Assembly (NCBI GenBank): GCA_037178855.1
Contig: JASJZC010000001.1
Coordinates: forward strand, 4,340,001-4,404,000
Direction of reading: 5' to 3'
DNA length: 64,000 nucleotides
Origin: Oscheius sp. JU75
Taxonomy: Eukaryota > Nematoda > Chromadorea > Rhabditida > Rhabditidae
Shown: one piece after another, positions 46,401 to 61,400 of the stretch
How the letters are laid out: every line of letters begins with the position of its first letter
How positions within the stretch are numbered: the stretch's first letter is position 1
Notes under the pieces: model-generated
What the model saw: the letters and a program-made list of their open reading frames with translations, nothing else
Told to the model about the DNA's origin: nothing
Database searches by the model: none
Translations under genes and position numbers: made by a program

Positions 46401-49400
46401 TTGTTTTTGGCATGGAAATCAGGACATACGTAGTCAGCTGTGTTGATAGTCTGACATCCGGCATCACACGTTGTGAACTTGCACATATCGATGCCGACAC
46501 CCACGATGGTTGTGCCCATCGAGGCCTGCAAGTCGTCCCGATGCGTCGAAATCAGTCCGTTTAGCTGGATTGGGTCAATGTAGACGGCCGTATGGGCCGA
46601 GAAGCGTACATTCAGGACAGGTACATCTCTGGTCTGCAGTGTGGCGACGCTGAGCTACAATTTGAATGGGTTTTTTTCAAACAAAAAATGGAGCTACCTG
46701 GACAGAGAAGACGCGAATATCAGCCGTGCCACCCATGAACTTCTTCATCTGATCGAGGAAGACCTCCTGCATGCTAGTTCCACTGCTGTTGACGCGAATA
46801 AAGTCCTCCGGATACTGTAGATTTGTATTCTCGGCAATGAGCAGTTGCATGGATCCTTGGTTATTGAAGGCCGGCTGTTCTACCTTTACGACCTCAACGG
46901 TCACATATCCGACAGCATCCTCACTCCTCACATTATCGTGCACATTGGCCGACATAGTATACGTTCCCGGAGGCATGTTGGCGCTCATTGTGATCTAGAT
47001 TTTGTCATGTTTAACACAAAAATGTTAAAAAACTAACAGATCCACTTGGGGAGAGATCAAATCCTGTGGCAGACTGCTTCCACGAGTAGGTCTTGTCCCC
47101 ATTATCCCAATCGTCCAGATCCTCGACATAAACGCGTCCAATGACCGTCTGCTTCATCTTGCCCAGATACGAGTTCACGGTGATTGTCATCTTGCCATCG
47201 TGCATCGGGTTGTCGTTCTGAAAAGTACTCCTTGCGTAAATTATACACGGGCAAGGGGATATCCCTAATGCTATTTCGGTTATTACACACCCAATGGGTC
47301 CTCTCCAAGAGTTGCACGTCCCCCGGGTCTATTTCTCAAATAGTATTGCCGCCCTATGACAATCAGCCGACGCGATGTGTATATGCCAAGAGGGTCCTGC
47401 AGTTTATCATTGTTCTCAGGTGCCGTTCTGACCCCAAAAGGTCCTCTCTCTCTATACAAACAAGAAACCAAGAGAGAGGGTCATTGGTCAACAATGGGGG
47501 AACTTGACGTCCACCTTTTTCACGCTAAAACTTCTAGCAACATGGACCATTTTTTTCGGCCTCTTTCATTCTGCGTGCTCACACACAATGTGGCGGATTA
47601 GCGTCGGCAATTTGCTCGGATTTGGCGCGGTGCTTTGGCCGTGCCAAGCCGGCCGGCTGACTAAAAGAAACTGCAACAAAAATGGATACCGCCGCCGGTT
47701 GCGCAGGCTGACCACCCGTCGAGTGCGCCACAAATCCCCCCTCTTCACCCTGTATAGAAATATAGAAGAACCAACCTCGTCTCCGATTACCACATAGACC
47801 GAGGCATGGTTCGTTTTGCCGGCCTTGTCGGTCAAAATCAGCGGGATTTCCAGAACTTTTCCTGGCTGGGCGGCCTCGCGGTCGAATACTTGGAGGGGCC
47901 GGATTGTCATGGAGCCATTTCCGCCGTCTCCATCTGAATTTTTATATAAAATAAACGGAAACCTGAGGAAAACGCACTTGGGTCGAAAGTGACACTCAAA
48001 TAAGCTCCGTACTTGAAGGACGAGTCGACTTGCATCTGGAACGGTGGTCCGTAGTCTCTGGAAATGAATTTAGTAAGAAGATAACACTATAAAAAGCATA
48101 CCCAGTATCTCTGTCAGTGGCTCGAACTTCACACGTTCCCATTTGATTGACCGGTGTGTTTTCCATGAAAATGCACGTCCTCGGGACAGTGTATGGCTCG
48201 GGTCCGTTGTCGTTCACATCCTGCAGATAGACGGCAACCATCTGCGTTCCGACATTTCCAGCTAAACATCGTTTAATGCACTTTGTGACAAGAGCTCGTA
48301 CCGGAATCGAAAGCCTCGATGATAAGCTTATAGCTGGCAATATCTTCCCTGTCAAGGCGCTGTGCCACTTTGAGCGTGCCATCCTGATCGATGGTGAACT
48401 GGCGCTTCGGATCGGATTGTCGATTGATTCGGAATCTGAAAAATCCAACTATTTCCGACTATTAGAGCGCTGTTTATTTCCTGCATAGTAGACATCTGGC
48501 GTTTGGATTAGCAAACGGCTTCTCTCCCAACCCTCTAATGCACTGTTGCACAACCCGAGACATTCATTTCTCCCCTTTGACTAATAATGAGGAGGTGAAT
48601 GTATGGGCTATGCAAACGAAGGCTGACACCTGCGACACTTGTCGAAGCTTGATAAAGAGCTTTGTGTTTGTCTACCTTGCGCGCAATGTTCCAAGGCATG
48701 TTGTTACGCAAATTTCTGTCACCAGCGCCGAAAATACTCGATTAGCCATCTGTTCGGGAACACTCTTTTCAAGAGCACTTGAACCTAACTACAGCTCGAA
48801 AAGCCGCCAAAATCTCGTTTTCCCCTTATATGCAGCCGCCCGGTGGGGCCATTTATTCATCACGTTTCCCACGAGCAAAAGTTTCAGCGAGCACTAGCAA
48901 CATTAGTCCCAGATTGGATACGCCTCAATGAAAAGGGCTCTCTCCACTACCGGAAGGCGTCAATCTTTGCCCCGTTTACTACGAATTGAAGGTCCCATGA
49001 GAGGCTGCTGTCAGGTCACAATTATCCCTTCCTGTGTGAGGGGCGATAGGTGGCAATTATCTGCCAGATTTCACAGCATACCTACTACCGACGAAGGATC
49101 GGCGGTGCGTGAGGTCGACACAGCACTTGAACCCCGAGAGAGCATACCAAGAGAGTCGAATAAACAGTTCTCAAAACATCTGTCCGACAACACAACAGCG
49201 CGCGCTTTTTTCTATCTCATGTTTGACCAGCCTTCGACAGCGTTTTGGGACGAAGCTAGAAACCATAAATATGCTGAGATCCCCGTCTTGCGACTGTCAG
49301 ATGCGGGCGGTAAACTGAACATATCGGAGATAGTCATCTTCAGCGCAGATCTCGTCTGGATGATTCGATTCGACAGCTCATCATCATAAAAATCCCCAAT

Positions 49401-52400
49401 AAACCTCAATACTCTCGTCGCGCAGCTGTTTGATTATGACTCTCCCTCCCCGCAAAAAAGCTTTTCTTTGTCTGGCGTCATGGTCCACGGCCAGTGTCCC
49501 AATATGAGAAAGGGGTGAATACCCGAAGACGTGTCTTAATGCCTGAACAAACAACGCTCAAAAGAGATTTATCTCCCCAAGTCTTGTAACAAAGTCTGGC
49601 TGCTTGAGGTTTCCCTGTCAGATCAACCGGATTACAGAAACGAGGTCGTTCCCGCTGCGTCTTACGCGCGCGCAGGTCATTCCACAAAGTTTGTGTCTGA
49701 TTAGATAGGAACGCTCTGCGTGCCAAAAAAGCATTCTGACGGCTGGCATAGGGCCAAAGATGACAGAAGGACGACACCCTAATTAGTTGGCGGGCGTCCA
49801 TTTTCGTCCGAATGACACTGGGGGGAGGTGAACAGAACTAACGGCGTTTTGTGAGGGCAGATTACTTATAATCTCGATGCAAAATTCACATAAGACCTTG
49901 AATTTGTCGTCCCCAAAAACCACCCATAAAAGAGATTTTATTGGAGGGAGGGGATGCCACCTTCGTTTGACAGAACGATAATTTGAGGGACGATTTTATC
50001 GAGCCAAGGCTAAAGTCGAGTCTAATTGCGCGAAGGATAAGTTTCAGCAGAAGAAAGGACACCGCTTTTGAGGCCAAAACGATTAAGAGAAAACTTACGT
50101 GAAATTGTATGTGGGGAGCATGGGGTCATGAGCCTTGAACGTGTCGAGCACGGTTCCGATTGGGGTATCCTCGCTTATATTCTTCATGACAAAAACGCGA
50201 ATATCTCGGGCTTTCGGGCCGACGTAGGTAGAAAATCGGGATTTGGCCAGGGACGATTCTAGTCCGAATGGCAGGGAAAGATCCGCGAGTCCCAGAGTCA
50301 CCGGCAGACAGAGTGACAAGAGTGCCAGCCAAAGCCACCAACCACCCCCCTTACCTAGCCTGATCGGCATCTTCCGAGTCGCGATCAGTGACGGCATATT
50401 CGGCAAGTCGTTCTCCTCTCTCGACATCTTCTCGGATTGACAGCTCACTCGGTCCATTGATCTCGGGCGCATGGTCGTTCTTGTCTCGGAGCACGACTTG
50501 AATTTCACTGTATGCATCGTGTCGGCCGTCAGTGACGCGGACTCGAAGACGAAATCCGTGCCTTTGGGCCGGATCTTCGTAGTCCAATGGCTGCAAACAG
50601 GCCTTGATCCAGACTCTTCTGAGCTGGTACTAGGAGGGGTATGGTGGTGACTGGTGGCTCGAGTACACTCTAATTTTCGCATAAAACGTTCTACTAAGGC
50701 ACAGAGGGGACCCGGACGGGTTTCGAAGAGGTAAGCGGACCTGAAATAAGGAGAGTGAAGAAGTGACAAGGTTAGAGGAGAGAAGAAAACAGTAAATATC
50801 GTGGGATCACCATGTTTCATCGAATTTGGAGTGATTGGTCGAAAATGCCACGAAATCCAGAAAATTTTTGACATTAATCAGAGAGAGAGGTGCTAGTGGA
50901 AAAAGAGAAGAACCAAAGGGGGAGGAGAGAGTGACCGCCAAGGGCAAGAGAGCACAGAAAGCCGGTTAGCCCTCTATACGTCATTGCATTTGCAGAGGGA
51001 GAGCAGCGAACAGAGACAGCTAGAGATGGGTCAAACGCGCGAAGGGTGTGAGAGAACGCAGAGAGGAGCCACGCCCATTTTCAGGTATGGCAGGACGTTA
51101 CGAAAGGTCATCTAGGTGAGGGCCGGTAATGAGCGGAGACTGGCGCCAGCGTTTTGAATGCCCTGTTGGGGGAAATTGGAGGTGCTCTACTAGCTCAATT
51201 TTATGCTCACAATTAAAACATTGCGCTTGTTTTAATCGTGAGAGCCAATGGAATAACGAGTTCGGAAAACGAAAAACAGTCGGGAAACGAGTCCAAGCAG
51301 TAATCAGATCCGGCTTCTGCGCGCAGCCTTTCAGCCGCAGGTCTTGACTCAAAAGTAGATGCTATAGGTTGGTTTTCAACTAGAAAATAATGCAGGAAGT
51401 GGAGTAAAACGAACGAAGTAAGAATGAGGTGGCACATCGTATAGAGAGAAGACGAAGAAAGGTAGGCTACACAAAAGGTCTGAATCATAGTGCGGCGGTG
51501 CGTGGATGGCCAGAGCAACAAAAAACAACTGCGGGTGGCTCTCCACTCTTTGAGAAAGTTCTAACGTTTTATGAGCAGAAAAAAAGGGAGTTTTGACTGA
51601 AATTTTGGAGCTATCTTTTGATTTACACAATCAAAGCTTTTTTTTTACAGCACTTTTGTAAGCAAGAAGGGAAGGAAGAATAGCGAGAAAATCGATAAAA
51701 AAATGAAGAAATATTGGAAAAAGGTAGTCAGAAACTTAAGAAAAATTCAAAAAATTCGAGCTGGCGGCATTGGAAAGCGGCAGCAATTCAAATGCAGTTG
51801 TCTATAATATGGTTCTACTCACTGGAAGACTCATGTATCAGAAAGGAAAGAGGAAAATGATGAATATTCAAGAGGTGTACATTATCAAGGGTGCGCGAAC
51901 GCCACAGGTCAAGGTCGGACAAGCCTCGGCCGACTGTGAACTTTGTTTTATGGGCCGGACCTTAGGAAAACTTGAGAAGAGAAAAAGGTACAGCTGCCCA
52001 AGGCGAGAGGAAACATCCGGATGACTAAGCAAGTAGGGTCGCCCACACGCTCGACGCAGCGATAAGAAAGACGGTCCTGGATGGGACAGAGACGGTCGAA
52101 ATGGGAACGGGGCTGACTCACAGCCACGCCGCATACTATAGAGCAGCCGAAGGGGGAGGCAAATCGACCATGAAGGTCGTAAGAATAAGGCAGAAATAGG
52201 ACGGATCAGCTGTGTCACGAGACTCGAAAAAGGAGTTTTAGGCGCCATAGGCCCCGTTCAAACAATTCTGATAAGGGGGAGAGAAGAGATCGATGGGCGA
52301 AAGCGTCTCTCACTCTTTTGAGACTTAGACCCCCCATTATTCTGTCGCCTTTTTTGAGATGACAAGTCGTAGTAATTTGATCGAGGCTCTTAAACTGGGG

Positions 52401-55400
52401 AATAAGAGGATTGGAGGCAAAACTATAGACCAGATGTGGCTGTCTTTAAGGTCACCGAAGAAAAAGAGTTGTATATCACGAGCTTTTACGGTGTTTAGAC
52501 TATCCCCAATGGACAGATCGTAAATATCGAAGAAAACAGTACAAGCACGAGGACTAAAAGAGCCTAAGGAGGCCAATAACTCGTATTGTTATGATCCACT
52601 TGGACCCCCCTTTACAACAGTTCTTTCAGCCAATTTGGAGACTGAGAACGGGTGTGTAGAGATAGAAAAAAAATGAGTTTTTATCCACTAATCGATTTTT
52701 TAGACTCTAGAAGTGCTCAAAAAGGGGGTCCATTGTATTTGCTGCAAGGTGTAGACTGTCCGCAAAGACTATTTTGCAACTTGCTGCAACAGGAAATTGA
52801 CTATGGACTAGATACAGATGTACCGAAAAAGAACCGTTGTTTCCCAATCTCTAGAGAGTACGAGAAAATGTGTAAGACTAGCCGAAAAACGAGCAATAAC
52901 GAAGAGGGTGCTTGAAGGAGCCGTCGTTGGAGAAGAGACCAATTGGCACCTCTAAACGATTGCGCCACACACTCGCAAATTGCCCCCAGGAAACGCAGAG
53001 ACTCACTCGGCATCGTACTGACTAATTGAGAGACGAGGAGGAGGTCACAAGTCTCATTACGTGATTACCTACATTCCATTGTTTGGTCACCGACTACGAG
53101 AAATTCGAGCTCCCAATTGTGGAGTGTAGCTGACCGCCGTTTCAGCTCTGAGTCAACAGTACTATGAGGAGATAGCAATAAAAGATTTGTAACTGTTTTC
53201 GGGAATTAATGAGAGGCCATGTTGAAGTGCTTTCATTAGGACGAGTGCGGTCGGATAATGATAGCCTGCGGGAGAGCAGGATGGGGGCCACTTCCGACTA
53301 AAAAGTACGTCTAATTATGCGAGACATCTCTCTATCTCTCTCCCCCAATCCATATATTTGTTTTTCCAGAGTTTGTTGAGTGAGTAGGAGATGATTCAGT
53401 GGAAAGAAGGCATGAAACAGAGGAAAAAGCCGCCGTTTTCGCAACAAGATTCCGCACTGGGAGGTCAGCGGAAGCCGAAAAGCACTGCAAAGAGTGGACA
53501 GAACAAACAATAGAGCGGGACCGGGCTTAGTCAGCTCTTTCACTCCTGGACACCATAAATTTCTTTGCAGAGGCACTGTAATACTCAATCTTTCTAACCG
53601 TGTAAGCCGTGTACTTTTTAGAGAAGCTATGGTTTGGTTTGACAGGGTGCGCGTCCAATAGAGGAAAGCGGGCCGCACCGTAATGTCTTTGTCGGAGACT
53701 TTGGTAGATCCTTTAAAGTTCTCTTATATTGTTTCTCTCAACGAAAGCTTCAAAACGAGATCAAATAGACCAGAAGTGAAGTTTATTATGAGGCTTTAGA
53801 AGGCGCACTGTACTGTTCGGGGCTCAAAACATTAAACAGCCAGAAACAGGCCTAATGACAGGAAAATAAATGTGTCAGGAGCTCTGAAAACGGAAAAGTG
53901 CCATCAAGAAAATATAACAAAAGAGGGGTGAAGAAGATGACTCTCGGGAGTGACCAAAGGAGGCTGGTCAGTCCGCGCGTAGCGAGAGATCGAGTATTTC
54001 CGTCGGATATCGATCGACCGACAAACATTTGTGTGGTACCCCTCTTCTTCGTCCTAACTCTCTACCAATTAGGTTCCATACTCGTATTTCGGGTCACACT
54101 AGGTGACCCTCTGGCTGAGAGAATGTTGCGCAACGATAGACCATTGTAAATGCCAACTGTCACTCTCTCTCCTCTGGATATATTGCACTGGGAGTGCCCA
54201 GGAAAAAAAGCAAAAATAAACAGAGACGAGTCAGTTTACGTTCGAAAGAAAGTGGGAGATGGACAATGGATTGACTCTCTATTGTTATCAAAGAGAGGGT
54301 CATAAATCTGACTGATTGGGTCGGAGGTGGTGTCTTTACAAAGGCGTCAAAAGACCCGCTGCAGAGATCGTAAACGGGGTCAGTTCACACCTGATCGAGA
54401 GGATTCCAAAAGCTTTTGGAATGAAGCCCGAGAGACCCCGGTGTAAGATTCGAGAGAGTATCTCTGATCCCGATCAAACAAATGTTAAGGGAGGGAGAGT
54501 AGCACCTGTTTGTGGGAAAAGGAACCGCCAAAGTTCCCCGCACACAATGCCTAATTGGCGTCCATTTCTGTCCGGTCCTCTCAGGAGGAACACCCGGAAT
54601 GGATTCAAAAAGCCAGCTCACTTTATGAATAATTAGCAGATCTCGACAGATGCACCAGGTCGTAAATTATTCGGTTTCTGGGAGCCCAAGCACCCTCTTA
54701 TTAGAGACTGGAGCATCTCTTAGAGGCAGGAAGAGGCTGGTAATCCCGACAAGAGAACCAATAGGTAAGAGGTTAATGGACAGGTAAATACGATGAGGGT
54801 CATTAGTGTCTCTCTTTATGGCGAGGGCCTATTTCAATACTGGTACTACTTTTCGGACAATCGAAGTTGCTCATCAGATTTGTGATGTTCTGTAGATCGG
54901 ATTCCAGAGACTCCTGTTGACATGGAAAGTGAGGGAGTAAAAGGCAAATTACTTGTGGCTGGCTGGTTGACCTGAATCGGAACACAAAGGCAAAGCGTTC
55001 CAAGGCCGTAGAGAGGACAACCAGCTGTTCGGATTTGAGAGAAAGCGTACGAGGTACGAAGACCCCCAAAAAAGTAGATGGCAATCCAGAGGCCGATTTG
55101 GATGACGGAACCGGTAGCATTATGTGCCAAAAGACACAATCCGCCCAGACAATCTCCAGATCCAAAAAGAATCTCCCAAAGTGACTCATCGCGATGAGAC
55201 AGCTGACCGGAAACGAATCTTTTGTGACCCAGAAAGCCGCCTCTCCATGGGAACCTCGCGTAGTACTCACGAAGGAAATTGGTGTTATCGGATAATTTCG
55301 CTAAGAGGTCCTAATGAGTAGCTACAAGTCCTCAAGAATGCTGATTAGATAAATGGACTAGGGACACAGACTATATAGTTAGTCATTTGAAAATCTTGCC

Positions 55401-58400
55401 GGGAACAGACCAAAGCTGGAGCATATCACTGCTTTTAATTTCTAGAGAAATGGTCAAATCGCTGAGGCAATAGCCGGAAACCGGGTGATAACGGTGGAAA
55501 GATGAAGAATGGTAATGTTTTGACAAGAATAAATCGAAAAGTGAAGATACTTGCGGTACTAAAATAATTTCAACGTGTACTCGAGCCATCTGAAAGTGTC
55601 ACCACCATGTCCTAGTACCTAAAAAGGGTTGAAAAACCCACCTGTTTGACCCGAAGAACACCGACATAGGAGTTAGAAGAGTCTCGATCCGTGGTCATGT
55701 AAAAGTACTTCGAGTCGTCTGCTAGTGAATAAGTGAACTGATTGTCACTGGAATCAATTTTTTGAAGGAAAGACTTTCTCTTACATGGCCTCATCATCAG
55801 CATCCATGGCCGAAACACTGATGACTGCTGCTCCAATCCTGGCCGTCTCCTCAATCTCTGACTCATAGAGAGACCTCTCAAAGTAGGGCTCGTTGTCATT
55901 CTTGTCCAGAACCTGGATTTTGATATACGTCTGGGGGAAATGAGAAATCGGAACCTTGATTGTCACGTTGCCAAATCCCTCTCTTTGAGGAATGCCGAAG
56001 TCTGTTGCTTTGACCTCGATCACAAACTCTTTCTCGGATGGCAGCTCTCTGTCCAGACTCCTCTGAAAGCAACGTTTCTGGGACATTTTTTGAAACCTAC
56101 CATGGCATAGATTTTCCCGGTAGTCGAGTCGATCCGGAACACGGGCACTCCATCAATCTCCTTATTCCTGGTGATGCTGTACTCCAGCCGGGCATTGTCT
56201 GTTGTAGGATCATCGAAGTCTGTCGCCCTGACATCCATGAAGTAGACACCGTCACTGGCTGAATTTTGAGTTTGGTTCGGTTTCGAGAAGGAAACTAACA
56301 ATGCGGGACTCGATTCTCCTCAACGTATCCAAAAAGATCCTCTGCGAAGACCGGTGCTTGGTCATTAATATCTTTCACATTAACTTGAATATCCGCATAA
56401 CCAATCAGTCCCCGGCCATCGTCATCAATGGCCTGCACAATGAACTTCCAGGTAGGAACTCCGGCTGGCGGATCCCTGTCCAGTTGTTTCACCAGCTCAA
56501 TCTCCCCACTCTGCTCGTCCACTTTGAAAAACTCTCCAGCTCCCTGTCCCTCCAAACGATATATGATTCTGCGACTCTTCTCATCCATGTCGGCATCAGT
56601 GGCTCTGACTTTGAACAAAACTTTCGGGACATCCGGATCCTCTTCCAGTACCGTAGTCGAGTAGTTTGGCTAAACTTTCTTTTAGTTGGTAGTCAGGAAA
56701 AGATGAACCTGTTCAAAAACGGGTGCGTTGTCATTTGTGTCTTCGACATAGATGAAGAGGTCAGTGCTAGTATTGTGTCTTCCGTCCGAGACCATCAGCT
56801 TCAATTGGTAGACCGTCTCTTGCTCGAAATCCAATGGTTCTTTGACGAAGACGGCTCCCGAATCGGTTCGGACCCCGAATGGGATTCGTCCGCCGTGAGC
56901 AGAGGTCAGATCATAGCGGAGGTTCGAGTCTAAAGGATCAATATTTCAGTAGGAGAACTTCTTACGCTTGTCCAGATCATGGGCTTTAACTGTAATGACA
57001 TCGTGGCCGAGATCAGCATTCTCCGCCACCCTTCCCTGATATCGAGACTCATCAAAGTTTGGTGCATTATCGTTCACGTCTCCAATGACTATCTGTACCT
57101 TGACATTGTCTGAACCAGCTGTCAGTACGGTAACCAGAAAAACAAACCCTTATTCGGTCCCTTAACTCCAGGCAAGGCTGAAGGCATGTTGTCTCTTGCC
57201 TCCACAGTCAAAATGTACATGTCACGTTGTTCACGATCAAACTTTGCGTTCGGGAAGATTTCTCCGGTGACTTCATCGATTCTGAAGAGTCGTGATCCTG
57301 AGGGGTCCGGCACGTCCAGTATACGGTAATGGACTTCGTTCTGTGGGCCAGGAGAGTCTGCATCGACTGCTTTCACAACAGTTACCGGCTTCCTTCCGTT
57401 CTTTTCGAAGTACTCAGCCGGAGTCATTTCCTCATCGACAGTTGCGGTGAACAGATCGACTGTGAACTGTGGCACGACATCGTTCAGATCTTCCACGAGG
57501 ACTGTAAAGGATCGGGAGCTGGAGACGTGTGAATTGACGTCTGTTGCTGTTAGAGTAAGAGTATGATTGTGAGACTGCTCGTAGTCCAGTGGCTCCATGA
57601 TGGCCACCTCGACCCACTCCCTCCCGTCCTCAATCTTATTGAACTGTCGAAACTTGGCGTCTGCCTTGGATCTGCCTCCTCCCGTGCTCAGCTTGTAGAC
57701 AATGGAACTCTTCGAACCATCTCCAGCCACAGCATGACATTTCAGCAGAACTTTGTTCATCTCGGCACTCTCGACGACCGTAACAATATCCTTACAGTCT
57801 GGAGAAGACTGCCATCGTGGTGCTGACTGTATCTTCTCATGAACTTTGATAGTCACTTGGACTGTCGAGTTTTGCTGTTCGGGTACACCATTGTCGTTGG
57901 CCACAACATTGAAGACGAACTTGTTCTTCTGAAAAGTTTCAGTTATTTGGAGAACAGATTCTTACATCAGAAGTTTTCGGAATCGGTCTGATCAGCGTGA
58001 CTTCTCCAGAGTTCTCGTTCTTCAACTGGAAGTAGTCCACGTCTCCTTCATGTTCACGTCCCGCGGTCAAATCCGGCTCCAATTGATAGCTGATTCTAGC
58101 ATTGTGAGGTGCATCCAGGTCGTAGGCGAAGACTGTCACGACTGATGTCCTAAACCACAGTTACGTCTCTATATTTCCCAAACAAACCCAATAGTCTCAC
58201 TCCTCGAGACACTGGTCTCGTAGGAAGCTCGGTCAAACTGTGGTGCATTATCGTTTGTGTCGACTACTTCCACAGAGAACTGACAGAATCCAATCAGAGG
58301 ACGATCTCCTCGATCGGTTGCCTTGACTGTTACATCCTCTCGCGGTCGAGACTCTCGATCGAAGATGACATGTGGGGAAGGAGTCAAGACGCCAGTCAGC

Positions 58401-61400
58401 TTGTCAATGACAAAAGGTTTTCTGCTTTCCGACTGTGCGTAGTAGAGCGAATAAACTATCTGTCCATTAGAAGACGAGTCTTCGTCCGTAGCTTCCACTC
58501 TGATGATTACCGGTGGATCCTTCTTGTAGACACCTTCCTGGATCCGAGCGAGGTCCGAGTAATGGGCACAATCTCGAAACTCTGGCTTGTTGTTGTTCAC
58601 ATCCTCGATTCCGATCAGAACTGTGGCCGTGGCAGTATGCGACGTTGAGCGGGAGTTACAACAGGAGCCGTCATCTCTAGCCAAGACGGTCAGGTTGTAC
58701 GGCGACTGATCCCGCAAAAGATCCTCGGCCTGCACACCCGGCTTCAGTTTGATCAGTCCAGTGTCCTTGTCAATATGGAAGAGTCGCGTCTCCTGCACCT
58801 CATTTTCCGACTCGGTCAGAAACGCATACTCCACTTGGTCTCTGTCAGGGTCCCGAGCCTAAAACACATACTACATAAGCTGGGAAAAAATGTGCCTACT
58901 TGTATTTGAACTACAGGAGTCCCTCCTTGAGCATCTTCCGCCACGTGGGCTGTATACTGGGATGTCGGAAGAAAGATCGGAGCCTCATCATTTGTGTTCT
59001 CTGTCCTTATATGAACTGTTGCCGACGAGCTCAATTTTGGATTTCCATGATCCATTGCCGTCACATTGAAGCGGTAGATGAAGAACCGTTCCTTGTTCTG
59101 ATCAGCATCCAGACGGATCTAAAAGATCAAATGAATAAATATCTGATCTGCTATCAAACCTTGGCCGAAATCTCTCCTTTCTCATTGACTTCAAAGCTCT
59201 CATGATCGACTGAATAGCTTATTCTGGCATTTTCTCCACTGTCCTTGTCTTCTGCTTCAACTCGGAGGATTCTCGTCCTAAGAGGCACATCTTCTTTGAC
59301 CTGGGCCGTGTACAAGGGCCTTGTGAAGACGGGCACGTTGTCATTTACATCAGTGATTGTGATTTCCATCGGCGCAGTACTCTCTTTACCGTCTTCGACT
59401 GCTCCCACTGAAATCTGATCGATTAGAGATTATATCTCAGGCGGGGACAATCTGCATGACAATTACTTTCCCCCGAGAAGGCAGCCGGGGTAGATACGCA
59501 TATGACTCTCTATAGTGAGTTTCTAAGAAGACGATGGCCAGTATGTTTAACTGTTGCAAATGTGACGGTCCTATCCTTGCGGACTATCCAGATAACCAGT
59601 CTTGTCTATGGCCCGAAAGGGTTAGCTATCACACTATAGGTACAACAGGGAACACTCTCCATTGGCCATAAATTCAGCAGAGTGTCTTTAATAACTTTTG
59701 CCTAACGTGTTGAAGTTGAGTAATTGATTTGGATGCTTGTTTTCAATTTAAATACTTTAGTTGCTAGTTGCTTTTAGGTTTTTAAAACTACAAGTAGTGG
59801 CTAGTAAACTGCTTTTCGTATAGTACAAAAGAAGCAGGAAAAGATCTATAAGAGACTGACCGTGTAACTTGTGAAGTTTCGGCAGAGCTGGGTCATCGTA
59901 GTCTAGTAGTCTCTTCAAATGAACAACTCCAGACTGTGGATCGACTCCGAACCAGGCCGAAGGATGTCGTTCTCCACTGGTTGCCGACTGCCAAAGAGAA
60001 TAGGTCACGTCGCCTTTGGACCGTCTGTCATCTATGGAACGGAATCGAACTGCTCGCACGTCCGCCACACTAAAATGTTTTCCTGAATAGTATGGTCAAA
60101 AAATACCTGTAGTCAACTAGATTGTCTTCTGGCAAGGAGACAACATATTGAGGACGTAAAAACTGCGGGGGTCTGTCACCTGCCAATATTTCCAACTTAG
60201 CTATCTCAGAGTCCTAGAGAGAGTGTTAGGCATCAGAATAGGGTCCTACCTGAGCAGTTGTGTTGTCAGATGGTGTCTTGTCTGTAGCTTGGACCATTAC
60301 ACGAAAAGTTTGCCCCGCAGGAAATCGTTTGACTGCCGTTCGAACAACACCGTCCGCATCAACTGTGAACATTCCAGCTGGCTCCACATTGACCAGTGTG
60401 TACTCGACATTAGAATCTCCATCGCCAGCCTCGTCTCTTGCATCGAACTGAAACTCGAGGATGTGCTATTCTTCCAATAAAAATACTTTGTAAACATGGA
60501 ATCCAATGGGTCTTTCAAGCGGAACCACTGCCAGAAATGGAGCCGGGGAATTAACGAAAGCTGGTGGTTCGTCCACATCCTCCACCACGATCTTCACATG
60601 TTGTAGTCGACCTAAAAACAGGTTGCCTCTTTTGATAGACACTGTCAAGGAGTTGCGCAATGTCTCGCCTGTCAAAGACTGACAATGGACCACACATTGA
60701 CAATTATCACAGCTGGACAGGTCACCCAATTAGTCCGGACCTCCTTCTTGGTCTCAGCTAATCCGCAGGAAAAAGTCCATTGCGCGAGACAGTCATTTGC
60801 ATACTAAGAGACGTCTTGGGACACATTATGGGACTAATTTTTGAGCAATGTGCCTTCAGTCAATCAGTAGTGCCTTAAGATATATCGTCCTAATGTGGTA
60901 AACAATGTGCTCCTGGAGCGGAAATGAGTCTCCTAGTGGCAATTACGGAAGGGGTTCATGTCTTTAATCACAGAGGATTATCTCATTGGAAGAGACTGGT
61001 CCCCTCTCCATATTCCGAGCATTCGTTTCGAAAGAGTCAGATGCGCTGAAAGCCATTCTTGAGGATTACGAGGATGGCTCATTTGTGCGGTTCAAAAAGA
61101 ATCTGAAGAGGGAGAGCAGATGGTCTGACAAAGAGCATTGTCGAAATCCAGTTTTGTTCCGAAAAAGGCATTTAGTGGGAATAATGAACGAGTATGCGTA
61201 ACTAAATATCTTCTGTCTAGGTCAAGTCTCTCCTGTTTTATTTGAACTTGTCATTTTTTAAACCCGAACCTCTCCACATTCCCCTCTTGTACTCTGGTAT
61301 CCTCTCAACTTCTTCTCAAAAGAAACATAACAACCGATTTGTCATCTGGTTTTGTCTATATATCGACTTTTCTCAATCTATCAGGCTACGTTACTGATAG

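Noticed and set aside
49500..50098. Open frames within the cadherin intron 48436-50098
   Set aside because: No family resemblance, no splice-site support, and the flanking exons join in phase across the region.
60466..60486. Apparent 21-nt intron in the cadherin (gtattttta...agaatag)
   Set aside because: Using the next acceptor (tttcag) gives a 39-nt intron and a better cadherin alignment (HVYK then [10 protein letters not shown]), so the 21-nt form is not needed.
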